Below are positions 33,059 through 40,449 of a stretch of DNA of 64,000 nt, in pieces. Every line of letters starts with the position of its first letter. Position 1 is the first letter of the stretch. Source of the stretch: Crocinitomicaceae bacterium TMED114 (GTDB taxonomy: Bacteria > Bacteroidota > Bacteroidia > Flavobacteriales_D > Sanyastnellaceae); NCBI GenBank assembly GCA_002172485.2, contig NHFP02000005.1, forward strand, positions 4,402 to 68,401, written 5' to 3'. A program made the position numbers and the translations under genes. The notes under the pieces were generated by a model, which saw only the letters and a list, made by a program, of their open reading frames with translations, ran no database searches and had not been told where the DNA came from.

Positions 33059-34360
33059 ATGCTCTTTGAACGTCATGGAGCCCTTCTCGCAGGGGCTTTT
33101 TTTGTATTCAATTTTTCGCTCGCTACTGCACAGGTGAGCCTGCCCATCGACTTCGAGTCGGGCACCACTGTCGAGGCCTTCACCGACTTTGACGGCGGAA
33201 CGGCTGCAGTGGTGGCGAATCCGGCACCGGACGATGTTAACGCCAGCGCCACGGTGGGGCAGATTGTCCGCGATGGCGGCGCTGCCTGGGCGGGATCGCT
33301 TATCACGTTGGATGCGCCCCTTGATTTCTCAGATGCCACGTCCATCCGCATGAAGGTGTGGTCCCCCCGGGCTGGGGTTCGCATCAAGCTCAAGCTCGAG
33401 GGGCCGCCGGAGTTGTCCTATGAGCTCGACCAGTGGAACACCACGCAGGGCGGTTGGGAAGAGATGCATTGGAACTTCACCAATGCGCTGTCCATGACGT
33501 TCGACAAGCTGGTCTTCATGTTTGACTTTGAGGCCACCGGCGATGGCACGGACCAGTCCACCTTCTATTTCGACGACATCGAGCAGGTCGACGCCAGCAA
33601 TGGTCTCGCGCAGATCGATTTGCCCTGCACCTTCGAGGACGAGACGCTCGACCCGACCACCTATGATTTTTGGGGCGTAGCCTCGCAGATCGTGGAAGAC
33701 CCGACCAACCCCGACAACCAGGTCGTGGAGGTGGTCAAGATGGAGACGGCCGTCAGTTGGGCCGGTACCATGATCGGCACCATTAAAGGATTTGCCAATC
33801 CCATTCCCTTCACGGAGGAGGAAAAGACGATCAGCATTCGCGTCTGGACGCCCGCGGCCGGCACGCCCATTCTGCTCAAGGCGGAGATGATCGGGGGCAA
33901 TCCGTTTTACCCCGAGACCATCCAGTACACCAGCCAGTCCGGTTGGGAGACGCTCGAATGGAATTTCGGCAACGAGCTGCCCGGCACGCCGGAGCTTGAG
34001 CTCGGTTTCCCGCACCATTTGCTCGTCATCTTCTTCGGCTTTGGCGAAGAGGGCGTCGAAGGCGGCACCACGTACTACTTTGACAACGTCTACTTCGGCG
34101 AAGGCCCGGTGGTCGGTGTGGAGGATGTCGCCGTTGCTGAGCCGGTGCTCTTCCCGAATCCGCTCCGCCAAGGCCAGCCGCTGATGGGCGCCGGCTTTGG
34201 TCAGCAAACCGATGCGCTCATCCTCGACGCCATGGGCCGCACGGCCTGGCAGGAGACGATCGACCGCAACGGCACCGATCTCGGCCTCGAGCGCGGCGCC
34301 TACACGGTGGTCTTCCAAGGGGCGCAGGGCCTCGAGCGCCAACGTTTGCTCATTCAGTAA
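33059..34360 (+). CDS. T9SS substrate with two tandem carbohydrate-binding-like beta-sandwich domains
   Basis: The 433-residue protein has a signal peptide (about 1-23, ending SLATAQ). Two related domains follow: about 24-180, opening LPIDFESGTTVEAFTDFDGG, and about 185-350, opening IDLPCTFEDETLDPTTYDFW. Each contains a WAG(S/T) strand and a closing STFYFDDIEQVD or TTYYFDNVYFGE. They resemble CBM-like modules of secreted Bacteroidota proteins. Residues 360-433 are a type A T9SS sorting domain (VLFPNPLRQGQP, LERGAYTVVFQG). No catalytic domain. Possibly glycan binding. Confidence 0.85.
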   Translation: MLFERHGALLAGAFFVFNFSLATAQVSLPIDFESGTTVEAFTDFDGGTAAVVANPAPDDVNASATVGQIVRDGGAAWAGSLITLDAPLDFSDATSIRMKVWSPRAGVRIKLKLEGPPELSYELDQWNTTQGGWEEMHWNFTNALSMTFDKLVFMFDFEATGDGTDQSTFYFDDIEQVDASNGLAQIDLPCTFEDETLDPTTYDFWGVASQIVEDPTNPDNQVVEVVKMETAVSWAGTMIGTIKGFANPIPFTEEEKTISIRVWTPAAGTPILLKAEMIGGNPFYPETIQYTSQSGWETLEWNFGNELPGTPELELGFPHHLLVIFFGFGEEGVEGGTTYYFDNVYFGEGPVVGVEDVAVAEPVLFPNPLRQGQPLMGAGFGQQTDALILDAMGRTAWQETIDRNGTDLGLERGAYTVVFQGAQGLERQRLLIQ

Positions 34361-34380
34361 CTCCGGGGCTTGCCGTTCCG

Positions 34381-34388
34381 TATCTTCG
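34381..34388 (+). promoter_or_regulatory. Possible promoter element of ssrA
   Basis: TATCTTCG (one mismatch to TAnnTTTG) lies about 95 bases upstream of the mature tmRNA 5' end. A precursor leader would be removed by RNase P. No clear -33 box. Confidence 0.3.
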
Positions 34389-34482
34389 CCGACCGCTCCG
34401 TCCTCGACGGAGTGGCTCCGCGGACTGCCGCGTTGTTCCTTGACGTCCCGACCCAAGAAGTGGAAAACAACAACCAATACAT

Positions 34483-34882
34483 GGGGCCGATTTTGGATTT
34501 GACAGCAAGTCTGAACGTCGCGGTCAGCATGCCGAGTGCGTAGGGTGGCTACTCGTTAATCAAGAAACCCAAGCCATAACTGGCAACACTTCCTACGCGC
34601 TCGCGGCCTAATCCTCTCGGAGGATTCGCCTAATTCTAGCCACAGATTGGCAGAACGAGCTGTCCCGTCTCGTCGTTCGGATCCTATCCGCGAGGCAATG
34701 GGGCATCAGGAGAATGGATCTAGCGAAAGGGGCGTCTTGACCCTGTAGCGAAATTTTACAAGGCTAAGTCAGAGATGGGCCGTCCACGGTCAGCCTCTGG
34801 TCGAAAATCAATCGTGGACTGAGCATGGAGAACGCTGCAGGCGTTGCTTGTTTGGACCCGGGTTCGACTCCCGGCGGCTCCA
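34483..34882 (+). ncRNA. ssrA: Transfer-messenger RNA (tmRNA)
   Basis: Rescues ribosomes stalled on broken mRNA and tags the nascent peptide for degradation. The 5' end GGGGCCGATTTTGGATTTGA has the standard tmRNA opening. The 3' end has the tRNA-like T arm (GGGTTCGACTCCC) and CGGCTCC, which pairs with the first seven bases GGGGCCG with one G-U. The discriminator A is followed by CA, so the CCA end is not fully encoded. The length of about 400 nt is in the usual range. An internal frame ends in TACGCGCTCGCGGCCTAA (YALAA-stop), the tmRNA tag hallmark. A strong terminator follows. Confidence 0.95.
34582..34611 (+). other. tmRNA proteolysis-tag reading frame (GNTSYALAA)
   Basis: Inside ssrA, GGC AAC ACT TCC TAC GCG CTC GCG GCC TAA encodes GNTSYALAA. 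The length and YALAA end match known tags; from memory, Bacteroides tags such as GETNYALAA start with Gly too. GGC as the resume codon is inferred from this similarity. Confidence 0.8.
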
Positions 34883-34896
34883 CATTTTCAGTGTGT

Positions 34897-34933
34897 AAAA
34901 AAGCCCGCTTCCTTAATGGAGGCTGGCTTTTTT
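34897..34933 (+). terminator. Intrinsic terminator of ssrA
   Basis: AAAAAAGCCCGCTTCC pairs with GGAGGCTGGCTTTTTT around TTAAT, giving a long stem with one mismatch and a T-run. It starts 15 bases after the mature tmRNA end. Confidence 0.85.
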
Positions 34934-35079
34934 GTGCCCAGAATTGCAGAAGAATTAGGGGAGGTTGCACTGGCGCCATCTGCAGCATTTCCGTCATCTT
35001 CCGAGGTGGTCAGCTCATGAATAGGGACCATGAAGGGATCACTTTGTTTCAAGAAACGGGACAGCAAAAGAGAAGTAGG

Positions 35080-35493
35080 TCAGTCAACAGCCTTGTTCCA
35101 TCCGTACAAGGCTAGACCTGCTTGGATGAACAAAAGGACACCAATGAATGGTGGCGGTCCTCCTCCCTGAAACAAATGATTGTACAAGGCGACGAGAAAC
35201 ACACACCCCAGGAATGCCGAGAAGGCTGCAAAAATTTTGCGATTGACCGAATTCTCAAGTCGAAATGATTTTAAAACAAGCAATAGAAGTCCTACACCAA
35301 TCATGTGCATGGCTGTGACGTCAATCACGCCTTGAGCAAAGAAAATGAGCTCAGCCCCCGATTCGGATTCCAAGTCGCCTTGAAAGAACGGTGCCATAAA
35401 ACCGACAGGGTCCATAAAAATGCCGAGTAGAAGTCCAATACCATTAAGGAACTGTATGACAATGAGGAGAAGGTAAATCAGTGAGGATTTCAT
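35080..35493 (-). CDS. Hypothetical four-helix integral membrane protein
   Basis: The 137-residue protein is mostly hydrophobic with four predicted membrane segments (SSLIYLLLIVIQFLNGIGLL, AMHMIGVGLLLLVLKSF, FAAFSAFLGCVFLVALY, FIGVLLFIQAGLALYGW). It lies next to an AraC-type regulator in an AT-rich region after ssrA. The layout is reminiscent of small DoxX-like or DUF4345-like membrane proteins, but I cannot assign it to a family. ATG 35493 was chosen; upstream codons lack coding character. Confidence 0.75.
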   Translation of the reverse strand: MKSSLIYLLLIVIQFLNGIGLLLGIFMDPVGFMAPFFQGDLESESGAELIFFAQGVIDVTAMHMIGVGLLLLVLKSFRLENSVNRKIFAAFSAFLGCVFLVALYNHLFQGGGPPPFIGVLLFIQAGLALYGWNKAVD

Positions 35494-35555
35494 AATTGAT
35501 TGTGTTTGCCCAGCAAAGAACAGCCAAATCGACATCAACTAATTGTACCAATTGC

Positions 35556-36395
35556 TCATTCGATCATTACAAATTCAGGTATCACGCCCTTGTGAGAATT
35601 TTGATATTCTTTTGGTGTCATTCCCGCGAAGCGCTTAAATGTGCGAGTAAAATGAGCTTGGTCATAAAATCCAAGGTCAAATGCGATTTCGGAAAGTGAC
35701 TGATTCTTATGGCTTATGGCATACATGGCATGGCGAAATCTTTTGTGCAGCTCGTATTCCCTGTAAGTCACACCGAGCCAGTCTTTGCATATTCGATTGA
35801 AATGAGACGTAGAATAGAAGATGTGGTCGAAGCTCAATTGTGTTTCATTGAAAGCTGAATGTGGGTCCGAGTAGAGCGTTTGAAGGTTGCGTATTTTTTC
35901 TAGTGCTCGATTGTACCCTCCCAATGCCGCCAGTCTTTGAAGCAAATAATTTTCGAGACATCGGGCTCGTTGTTGGAACGTCGTCAAGGTGTTCAATGAA
36001 TCCTGAATACCATTGAGATTGTCCAATGTTGTGGGTTCAAAGTGAATGTCTTTGGCTTCCCAAGCCGGAACTCCCAGAATGGCCATGGCCGCAATTGGGT
36101 TCATTACCGCAAGCATGGCATTTAGTCGTTTGAACTTGGCGTCCACAGGCTGGGTTTGACTCGAAAATGCCATAACGTATTGATCGGAGTCGTTCGGCAG
36201 GAAACCACTCTTGTCAGAATCAATGTAAAAGTGGTCGAATTCACTTCCTTCCAAAAGGAACATGATTTCCACTTTGGAGTTTGGCAACGCCCTGAAATGT
36301 GAAGGAATTTGAGATTGATGCTGAACTATGATGTCAACAAAGCCCGCCAAAGCGTGTGGAACGTAAATCGAAATCTCAGACTCGTTCTCTAACAT
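35556..36395 (-). CDS. AraC-family transcriptional regulator
   Basis: The protein (279 residues from the ATG at 36395; a TTG at 36431 would add 12) has a unique N-terminal region with DUF6597-like features (SQIPSHFRALPNSKVEIMFL) and a C-terminal AraC DNA-binding domain with two helix-turn-helix units (DHIFYSTSHFNRICKDWLGV, and SLSEIAFDLGFYDQAHFTRT then FKRFAGMTPKEYQ). The ligand is unknown. It may control the adjacent membrane protein gene 62 bases downstream. Codon use is clearly more AT-rich than in flanking genes. Confidence 0.9.
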   Translation of the reverse strand: MLENESEISIYVPHALAGFVDIIVQHQSQIPSHFRALPNSKVEIMFLLEGSEFDHFYIDSDKSGFLPNDSDQYVMAFSSQTQPVDAKFKRLNAMLAVMNPIAAMAILGVPAWEAKDIHFEPTTLDNLNGIQDSLNTLTTFQQRARCLENYLLQRLAALGGYNRALEKIRNLQTLYSDPHSAFNETQLSFDHIFYSTSHFNRICKDWLGVTYREYELHKRFRHAMYAISHKNQSLSEIAFDLGFYDQAHFTRTFKRFAGMTPKEYQNSHKGVIPEFVMIE

Positions 36396-36936
36396 GCCAG
36401 CAAAGAAAGATGTGGGTTGAAGGGGCTCCAAATTTTATGTTGCTGAGCCATGACCACTTCACTCTTTTCAAGAGCCACTTGAGTGCACCAAGGCCACCTC
36501 GATCAGGGAGGAGGTCACCAACAGTGTCCAGGATGTGAGGTGCTTTGCGCTTGATCCGGGTCCCCAGGGTTGTATTCCTGATGGGCTTCTGTGATTGATT
36601 CACAGCGCCAAGATCTCCAGGATGCGGTGCTCAGAGGGTTACATTCAGCAACAACATGAAACCTAGCTCCGGTGTTGACAAGTAAGAGGTGCGAAACGAG
36701 GTGCGAAGAATGAGGAGAGAGCTGAATACCCAGTTATTGCTGAGCATCACAAGGGGATGCTGATTGCCCCCGACTCTACTGATAATGTGACGTCTCGGAT
36801 GGCGTGCCTATGAGCTCTTGGTTCTGCCCAAATGCGACGAGAAGATTGGAACTTGAGTGTAGTTCACTAGCGCTCAATGTGATGAACAGGATTTATGATT
36901 TGTGACCTGTTCTACCGGCAAAAGGAAATGACGGGT
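36396..36936 (-). other. Intergenic stretch of about 540 bp with no supported gene
   Basis: Open frames here are short and lack family features. A 10-base direct repeat, GAGGTGCGAA, occurs twice close together near 36690-36710. I see no terminator, RNA gene or mobile-element end. It may hold the AraC promoter and decayed island sequence. Confidence 0.4.
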
Positions 36937-37119
36937 TTACTTGTCGTCGGAAGGAAACCGAGAGAAGTTTTCCATGCCATCCATGACGAGGTTGTCAGGT
37001 TCGTAATCCAACTGATTTGCATCGTCCTCTGATTTGTGGCCATTGTAAATGTTCCAAATCAAAAATGCCATGTAAACGGAAAAGATGACGAACCCCGTGA
37101 TGAACATGTATATGCTCAT
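36937..37119 (-). CDS. Tiny single-helix membrane protein (cassette copy A, second gene)
   Basis: The 60-residue protein has one membrane helix (IYMFITGFVIFSVYMAFLIW) followed by a polar acidic tail with NGHKSEDDANQ and FSRFPSD. Its ATG overlaps the stop of the preceding small gene (ATGA). A close homologue is encoded at 39608-39793. It matches no family I know; the shape recalls small accessory subunits of transporters or respiratory enzymes, but that is a guess. Confidence 0.65.
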   Translation of the reverse strand: MSIYMFITGFVIFSVYMAFLIWNIYNGHKSEDDANQLDYEPDNLVMDGMENFSRFPSDDK

Positions 37120-37301
37120 GACTGCGTGGTTCTGCGTTGCCGAATGGCGATGGAAAAGAGAAGGATGGTGCCGGCCCAATGCGCAGAGTACAAAGCTTCA
37201 TCGGTATGACCCAACAAGCCTAAGCCCACGGAGTAGAAAAGGCAAACGAAGGCAAGCAGTACTGCATACCATTGCCTCAGGAATTGAACGTAGGTCTTCA
37301 T
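37116..37301 (-). CDS. Tiny two-helix membrane protein (cassette copy A, first gene)
   Basis: The 61-residue protein has two hydrophobic segments (WYAVLLAFVCLFYSVGLGLL and YSAHWAGTILLFSIAI) joined by GHTDEA, and a basic C-terminus RQRRTTQS. The copy at 39790-39975 is almost identical after the first five residues. It is translationally coupled to the next gene by ATGA. Start at ATG 37301 rather than 37331 because similarity between the copies begins there. Function unknown. Confidence 0.7.
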   Translation of the reverse strand: MKTYVQFLRQWYAVLLAFVCLFYSVGLGLLGHTDEALYSAHWAGTILLFSIAIRQRRTTQS

Positions 37302-37436
37302 GATGGGGTGGATTGATCTGTTGTAGAACAAAGAATGAAGCGTTCTGGAGAGTAAAATGTGTTGGCACAGCAGCTTATTCCGAATGGCATTCGCTTGTTT
37401 TTTGACAGAGGATTTTTTTTCTTTGAAAAAAAAATC

Positions 37437-37718
37437 ATGCAGGATATGTTAGTTGTCGGAATGCTCAAGGAAGGGCAGTTCCAAAAGTTCATGGGTTTTA
37501 TGCAATCTGATGCGGGCATTGCCGAAAGAAAAAAGGTGGCCGACTTGAGCAAAACCATTGGCACCGTTTCGCCTGATCACAGCAAGGTCATGTTCAAGAT
37601 TGCAGTGCACGATCTGGATGCATTGCGCGCTTTTCTAGACGGTTCAAATCCAGTTTCGAAGCCCGTTTTTGATGAAGTGATGGAATCGTACGAGATCTAT
37701 GAGCTTGAACAGATTTGA
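37437..37718 (+). CDS. Small hypothetical protein, possible dimeric alpha/beta-barrel type
   Basis: The 93-residue protein (QDMLVVGMLKEGQFQKFMGF and VMFKIAVHDLDALRAFLDG) has a strand-helix-strand pattern with a C-terminal YEIYELEQI strand, as in small ferredoxin-like dimers such as DUF3764. The match is by shape only. The ATG at 37437 follows an A-rich stretch. It is flanked downstream by a bidirectional terminator. Confidence 0.55.
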   Translation: MQDMLVVGMLKEGQFQKFMGFMQSDAGIAERKKVADLSKTIGTVSPDHSKVMFKIAVHDLDALRAFLDGSNPVSKPVFDEVMESYEIYELEQI

Positions 37719-37825
37719 GTCCCCAAGGGCTCGAGTTGTGGCTCAATGATCTGTGAAGCGTTTTAGTGGCTCGAATGAGCGCTGGTTTTGGTGTTGACAA
37801 CATCAGGCTTAGCTTGGTTATGACG

Positions 37826-37854
37826 AAAAAAAAGGGGCTCAAGCCCCTTTTTTG
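37826..37854. terminator. Bidirectional intrinsic terminator
   Basis: AAAAAAAAGGGGCT and AGCCCCTTTTTT form a symmetric hairpin between two convergent genes (37437-37718 plus, 37873-38412 minus). T-runs are present on both strands. Confidence 0.85.
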
Positions 37855-37872
37855 ATTTGAATGGAATGGTGG

Positions 37873-38412
37873 TCAAAATGTCCAGCCAACGCCCACATTG
37901 GGATGGGGCCAAACGGAGAATCCGTCCGTAACATCGTCCCCATCGAATTGAATGACTTGGTCACCCATGTTCAGACCAATGCCCAAATCAACAACCAAGC
38001 CGAAGTCAAACTTGAATTGGTAGCCCGTCTCTACACCGACTCCGATACCTCGGACGACCTCACGCCAGGCACTGGTGCCCTCAGGAATTTCATTGATCGC
38101 GCCCTTGAACAGGCGAGGTCCGATGTAAAATCCTTTTGTGGCCTCTCCAAGTTTTTGAATTGGATACAACCGGTAAGACAACACTCCCAAGGTGGCATGG
38201 AGAGAGTCTCCTTCGAATGCCATTGCGCGCATGCTGATTGAGGTGCGGTCATTGAGGGAAGTTTCAAACCGGAAATCGGGGATGCCACCGCTCACCGAAA
38301 ACAGGTCAAGCGTGGCGACGTAGGACCGTTGATTTGTTTCTTCCGTCGCCTCTTGGGCTGTGCTGGAGAGGCCCAATGCGAGGACTGCTGCTGTTAGAAA
38401 TAAGTATTTCAT
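37873..38412 (-). CDS. Secreted outer-membrane beta-barrel-like protein
   Basis: The 179-residue protein has a signal peptide (KYLFLTAAVLALGLSSTAQ) and alternating strands typical of small porins, ending in VGVGWTF with a C-terminal Phe, an outer-membrane insertion signal. Phrases such as SYRLYPIQKLGEATKGFYIG and VGVETGYQFKFDFGLVVDLG resemble DUF3575-like barrels. Function unknown. It shares the fold type with the gene at 51468, but I see no close sequence match. Confidence 0.7.
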   Translation of the reverse strand: MKYLFLTAAVLALGLSSTAQEATEETNQRSYVATLDLFSVSGGIPDFRFETSLNDRTSISMRAMAFEGDSLHATLGVLSYRLYPIQKLGEATKGFYIGPRLFKGAINEIPEGTSAWREVVRGIGVGVETGYQFKFDFGLVVDLGIGLNMGDQVIQFDGDDVTDGFSVWPHPNVGVGWTF

Positions 38413-38789
38413 GTGGAATGTTATGAATTTTCGCCCGCAAGCTCAATGCTCGCCTCAGGATTTTTGGCTTGACCCAGGGTTCTTCCTAACACCTCCTTGT
38501 GAGTCGTTGAGTTGGAATTGTACGACCAATTTCAGCCCTTAGGACGAGCGTTGGTTTCAAGCTCGCTTGGAAACAGTGACCTAGGGTCAGACAACGTCAC
38601 AGAGTCAATGCGCCCATGGATGAGGGAGTCCATGCGGCTTGTAAATCCGGAAAATGACTTTCCTGGGCGCATGCAAGACTTGCAACACTGACCGAGCTTT
38701 AGCGTGCTTGAGTCACCATTGTGTTAAGGTTCTTGAAGTTGGCCTTCCCCTGAGGCATCTGGGCCCTATCCTCGCGAAAATCTTTATCG
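38413..38789 (+). other. Intergenic stretch of about 380 bp
   Basis: Lies between divergent genes (37873-38412 minus and 38790-39494 plus). No supported open frame, RNA or hairpin was seen. It should hold the promoters of both flanking genes, but no clean TAnnTTTG was recognised. Confidence 0.4.
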
Positions 38790-39494
38790 ATGAAACACCT
38801 TTTTACACTCGGTTTCTTGGCCTTCATTGGCCTGACCCTCAACGCCCAGACTTGGGTCAACTTCGACTTTACAGTCCCCATGGAAAAAGCGGAGGCGTTC
38901 AACACCAACTGGGAAGAATTCATGAACTCGGAGACAGGCAAAGCGCTTCCAATGTGCTTCATGAGCCAGCATGAAATGGGCGCAGCGACGCACAACACCT
39001 CCATTTCGTTTGTCTCGGACGATGTCAATGACATGGCGCCACTTTTCGATTATCAGGCCATTTTCCAGAATCCAGACTGGATGAAAATGTGGGCATGGTT
39101 CGGCATGAATGTCGAGCCCGCTCGCCAACAAACCGGCGTTCGCTTGATGGGTTCGACTGCGAAAGAAGGGAACTACTACCAAGCATTCTGGGGCATTGAA
39201 GTTGCAGATCCAATGACCACGGCAGCGGCTTTTGAGCAACTCATCAAAGACAGCCAAGCCGACCTGGACAAGTACAATGTCGAAATCGCTTTGCATCAGG
39301 CGATGGCAGGTCAAGAGGGTGCGATTTCTCACTACATCTCGGCCGATTTCAAGGATTACGTGACCTTCATGACTGCGTCACAGGCCATGTACCAGTCGGA
39401 AGGCTTTGGGAAATTTGCGCAAGCCACTGCGGCAAACAGCAACCCCTTAACATGGACCCGCACGGTCATGGGAGCCTACAACACCGGCGAATAA
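38790..39494 (+). CDS. Secreted hypothetical protein with two ferredoxin-like halves
   Basis: The 234-residue protein has a signal peptide (KHLFTLGFLAFIGLTLNAQ). The mature part has two parts of about 100 residues, one opening TWVNFDFTVPMEKAEAFNTN and the other EGAISHYISADFKDYVTFMT, which recall dimeric alpha/beta-barrel folds. Met and Trp are frequent. I do not recognise the family. A strong terminator follows 26 bases after the stop. It lies between the two cassette copies in the AT-rich region. Confidence 0.7.
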   Translation: MKHLFTLGFLAFIGLTLNAQTWVNFDFTVPMEKAEAFNTNWEEFMNSETGKALPMCFMSQHEMGAATHNTSISFVSDDVNDMAPLFDYQAIFQNPDWMKMWAWFGMNVEPARQQTGVRLMGSTAKEGNYYQAFWGIEVADPMTTAAAFEQLIKDSQADLDKYNVEIALHQAMAGQEGAISHYISADFKDYVTFMTASQAMYQSEGFGKFAQATAANSNPLTWTRTVMGAYNTGE

Positions 39495-39520
39495 TTCAAA
39501 CAAGCATTTGCTCGTCACAA

Positions 39521-39548
39521 AAGCCCGGCCAAAAGCCGGGCTTTTTTT
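39521..39548 (+). terminator. Intrinsic terminator after 38790-39494
   Basis: AGCCCGGC and GCCGGGCT form an 8-bp stem around CAAAA, followed by TTTTTT. Confidence 0.88.
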
Positions 39549-39607
39549 CTGCTTCGATGAATGCTGCTGGAAGCCCGGCCCGAACGGGGAAAGGACAGGG
39601 CAATGGA

Positions 39608-39793
39608 TTATTTTGTGCTGTCGGAAGGAAACCGAGAAAAATTTCCCATACCATCTGCGTCGAGGTTGTCGGGTTCGTGATCCAAATGATTTGGGGCGTC
39701 GTCCGATTTGTGGCCATTCAAAATATTCCAAATCAAAAATGTCATGTAAATGGAGAAGATGACGAACCCTGTGATGAACATGGATGTGCTCAT
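39608..39793 (-). CDS. Tiny single-helix membrane protein (cassette copy B, second gene)
   Basis: The 61-residue protein has the helix MFITGFVIFSIYMTFLIWNI and a polar tail (NGHKSDDAPNHLD, FSRFPSD). It is the paralogue of the product at 36937-37119, with substitutions spread mainly through the tail. Coupled to the preceding gene by ATGA. Function unknown. Confidence 0.65.
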   Translation of the reverse strand: MSTSMFITGFVIFSIYMTFLIWNILNGHKSDDAPNHLDHEPDNLDADGMGNFSRFPSDSTK

Positions 39794-39975
39794 GACTGCG
39801 TGGTTCTGCGTTGCCGAATGGCGATGGAGAAAAGGAGGATTGTACCCGCCCAATGCGCCGAGTACAAAGCTTCATCGGTATGACCCAACAAGCCTAAGCC
39901 CACCGAGTAAAAGAGGCAAACGAAGGCAAGCAGGACTGCATACCATTGCCTCAGAAATTGAACGACGGTTATCAT
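39790..39975 (-). CDS. Tiny two-helix membrane protein (cassette copy B, first gene)
   Basis: The 61-residue protein is identical to its copy-A counterpart from VQFLRQWYAVLLAF to the end, differing only in the first few residues (MITV versus MKTY). Such conservation, beside greater change in the partner gene, suggests constraint or recent conversion. Two membrane helices, basic C-terminus. Function unknown. Confidence 0.7.
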   Translation of the reverse strand: MITVVQFLRQWYAVLLAFVCLFYSVGLGLLGHTDEALYSAHWAGTILLFSIAIRQRRTTQS

Positions 39976-40068
39976 GATGGGGTCAGTTGAACTGTGAATA
40001 AACAAAGAATCAAGCGTGCCGAACAGGAAATTGTTTTGGCCTAGCTGCGAATTCCGAAAGACAGGGTC

Positions 40069-40290
40069 CTATTTGTGGGGATTGGAACTCCGTTTCTTTG
40101 AAACCCAACCTTGCGCCTGCCCCCATTGGACCATTCGGCGAACCAGAAATTCCTGTCCCAAGGACATGCAAAGCGAGATGCTCAGAATCCCGGGCCATGC
40201 CATGTCCCCGTCAAAAAGAACGGTGTACGAGTACCAGAATCCGGTGAAGACCAGAAATCCCACCACCAGACGAATGCTGTTTTGTTTCAT
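40069..40290 (-). CDS. Small membrane protein upstream of cassette copy B
   Basis: The 73-residue protein has two hydrophobic segments (IRLVVGFLVFTGFWYSYTVL and GILSISLCMSLGQEFL) and a basic end (KKRSSNPHK). It is 93 bases upstream of cassette copy B on the same strand and may be co-transcribed. No counterpart lies beside copy A. No family recognised. ATG 40290 fits better than the upstream 40302. Confidence 0.55.
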   Translation of the reverse strand: MKQNSIRLVVGFLVFTGFWYSYTVLFDGDMAWPGILSISLCMSLGQEFLVRRMVQWGQAQGWVSKKRSSNPHK

Positions 40291-40449
40291 GCTAGGCTCC
40301 ATGCACGGAGAATAGTGAGGCGTGCGAGATTCTGCAACGGGTGGGTTTGGGGTGATTTGGACCTCGACGAAACGCAGAGTTTGTGTTGGCTTAACACATA
40401 GAAATTATAGGGGTGTCCTGCAGGAAAAGGGAGTGGCGTTCCTTACGCG

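Larger units (their letters stand above)
36937..37342 (-). repeat. Copy A of a duplicated two-gene cassette
   Basis: About 400 bases that align over their whole length with 39608-40016 in the same orientation. The core (for example CAAAGCTTCATCGGTATGAC) is identical. The match extends past both genes to ACAAAGAAT(G/C)AAGCG. Confidence 0.85.
39608..40016 (-). repeat. Copy B of a duplicated two-gene cassette
   Basis: Direct repeat of 36937-37342, start-to-start distance 2,671 bases. The two copies have the same gene order and the same ATGA overlap; differences are mostly single-base substitutions plus a few short length changes. Confidence 0.85.

Noticed and set aside
34850-34885. T-arm-like sequence suggesting a separate tRNA gene
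   Set aside because: GGGTTCGACTCCC is the 3' tRNA-like part of tmRNA: the acceptor pairs with the 5' end 400 bases upstream, and there is no anticodon arm at normal distance.
36356-36603. Short open frames on both strands around the AraC gene start
   Set aside because: Sixty- to seventy-five-codon frames with basic, Ser/Pro-rich composition and no features; likely chance.
34883-40440. Intact prophage or integrative element at ssrA
   Set aside because: No integrase, structural, transfer or transposase gene and no att-type repeat was found; only composition and gene novelty support an island.
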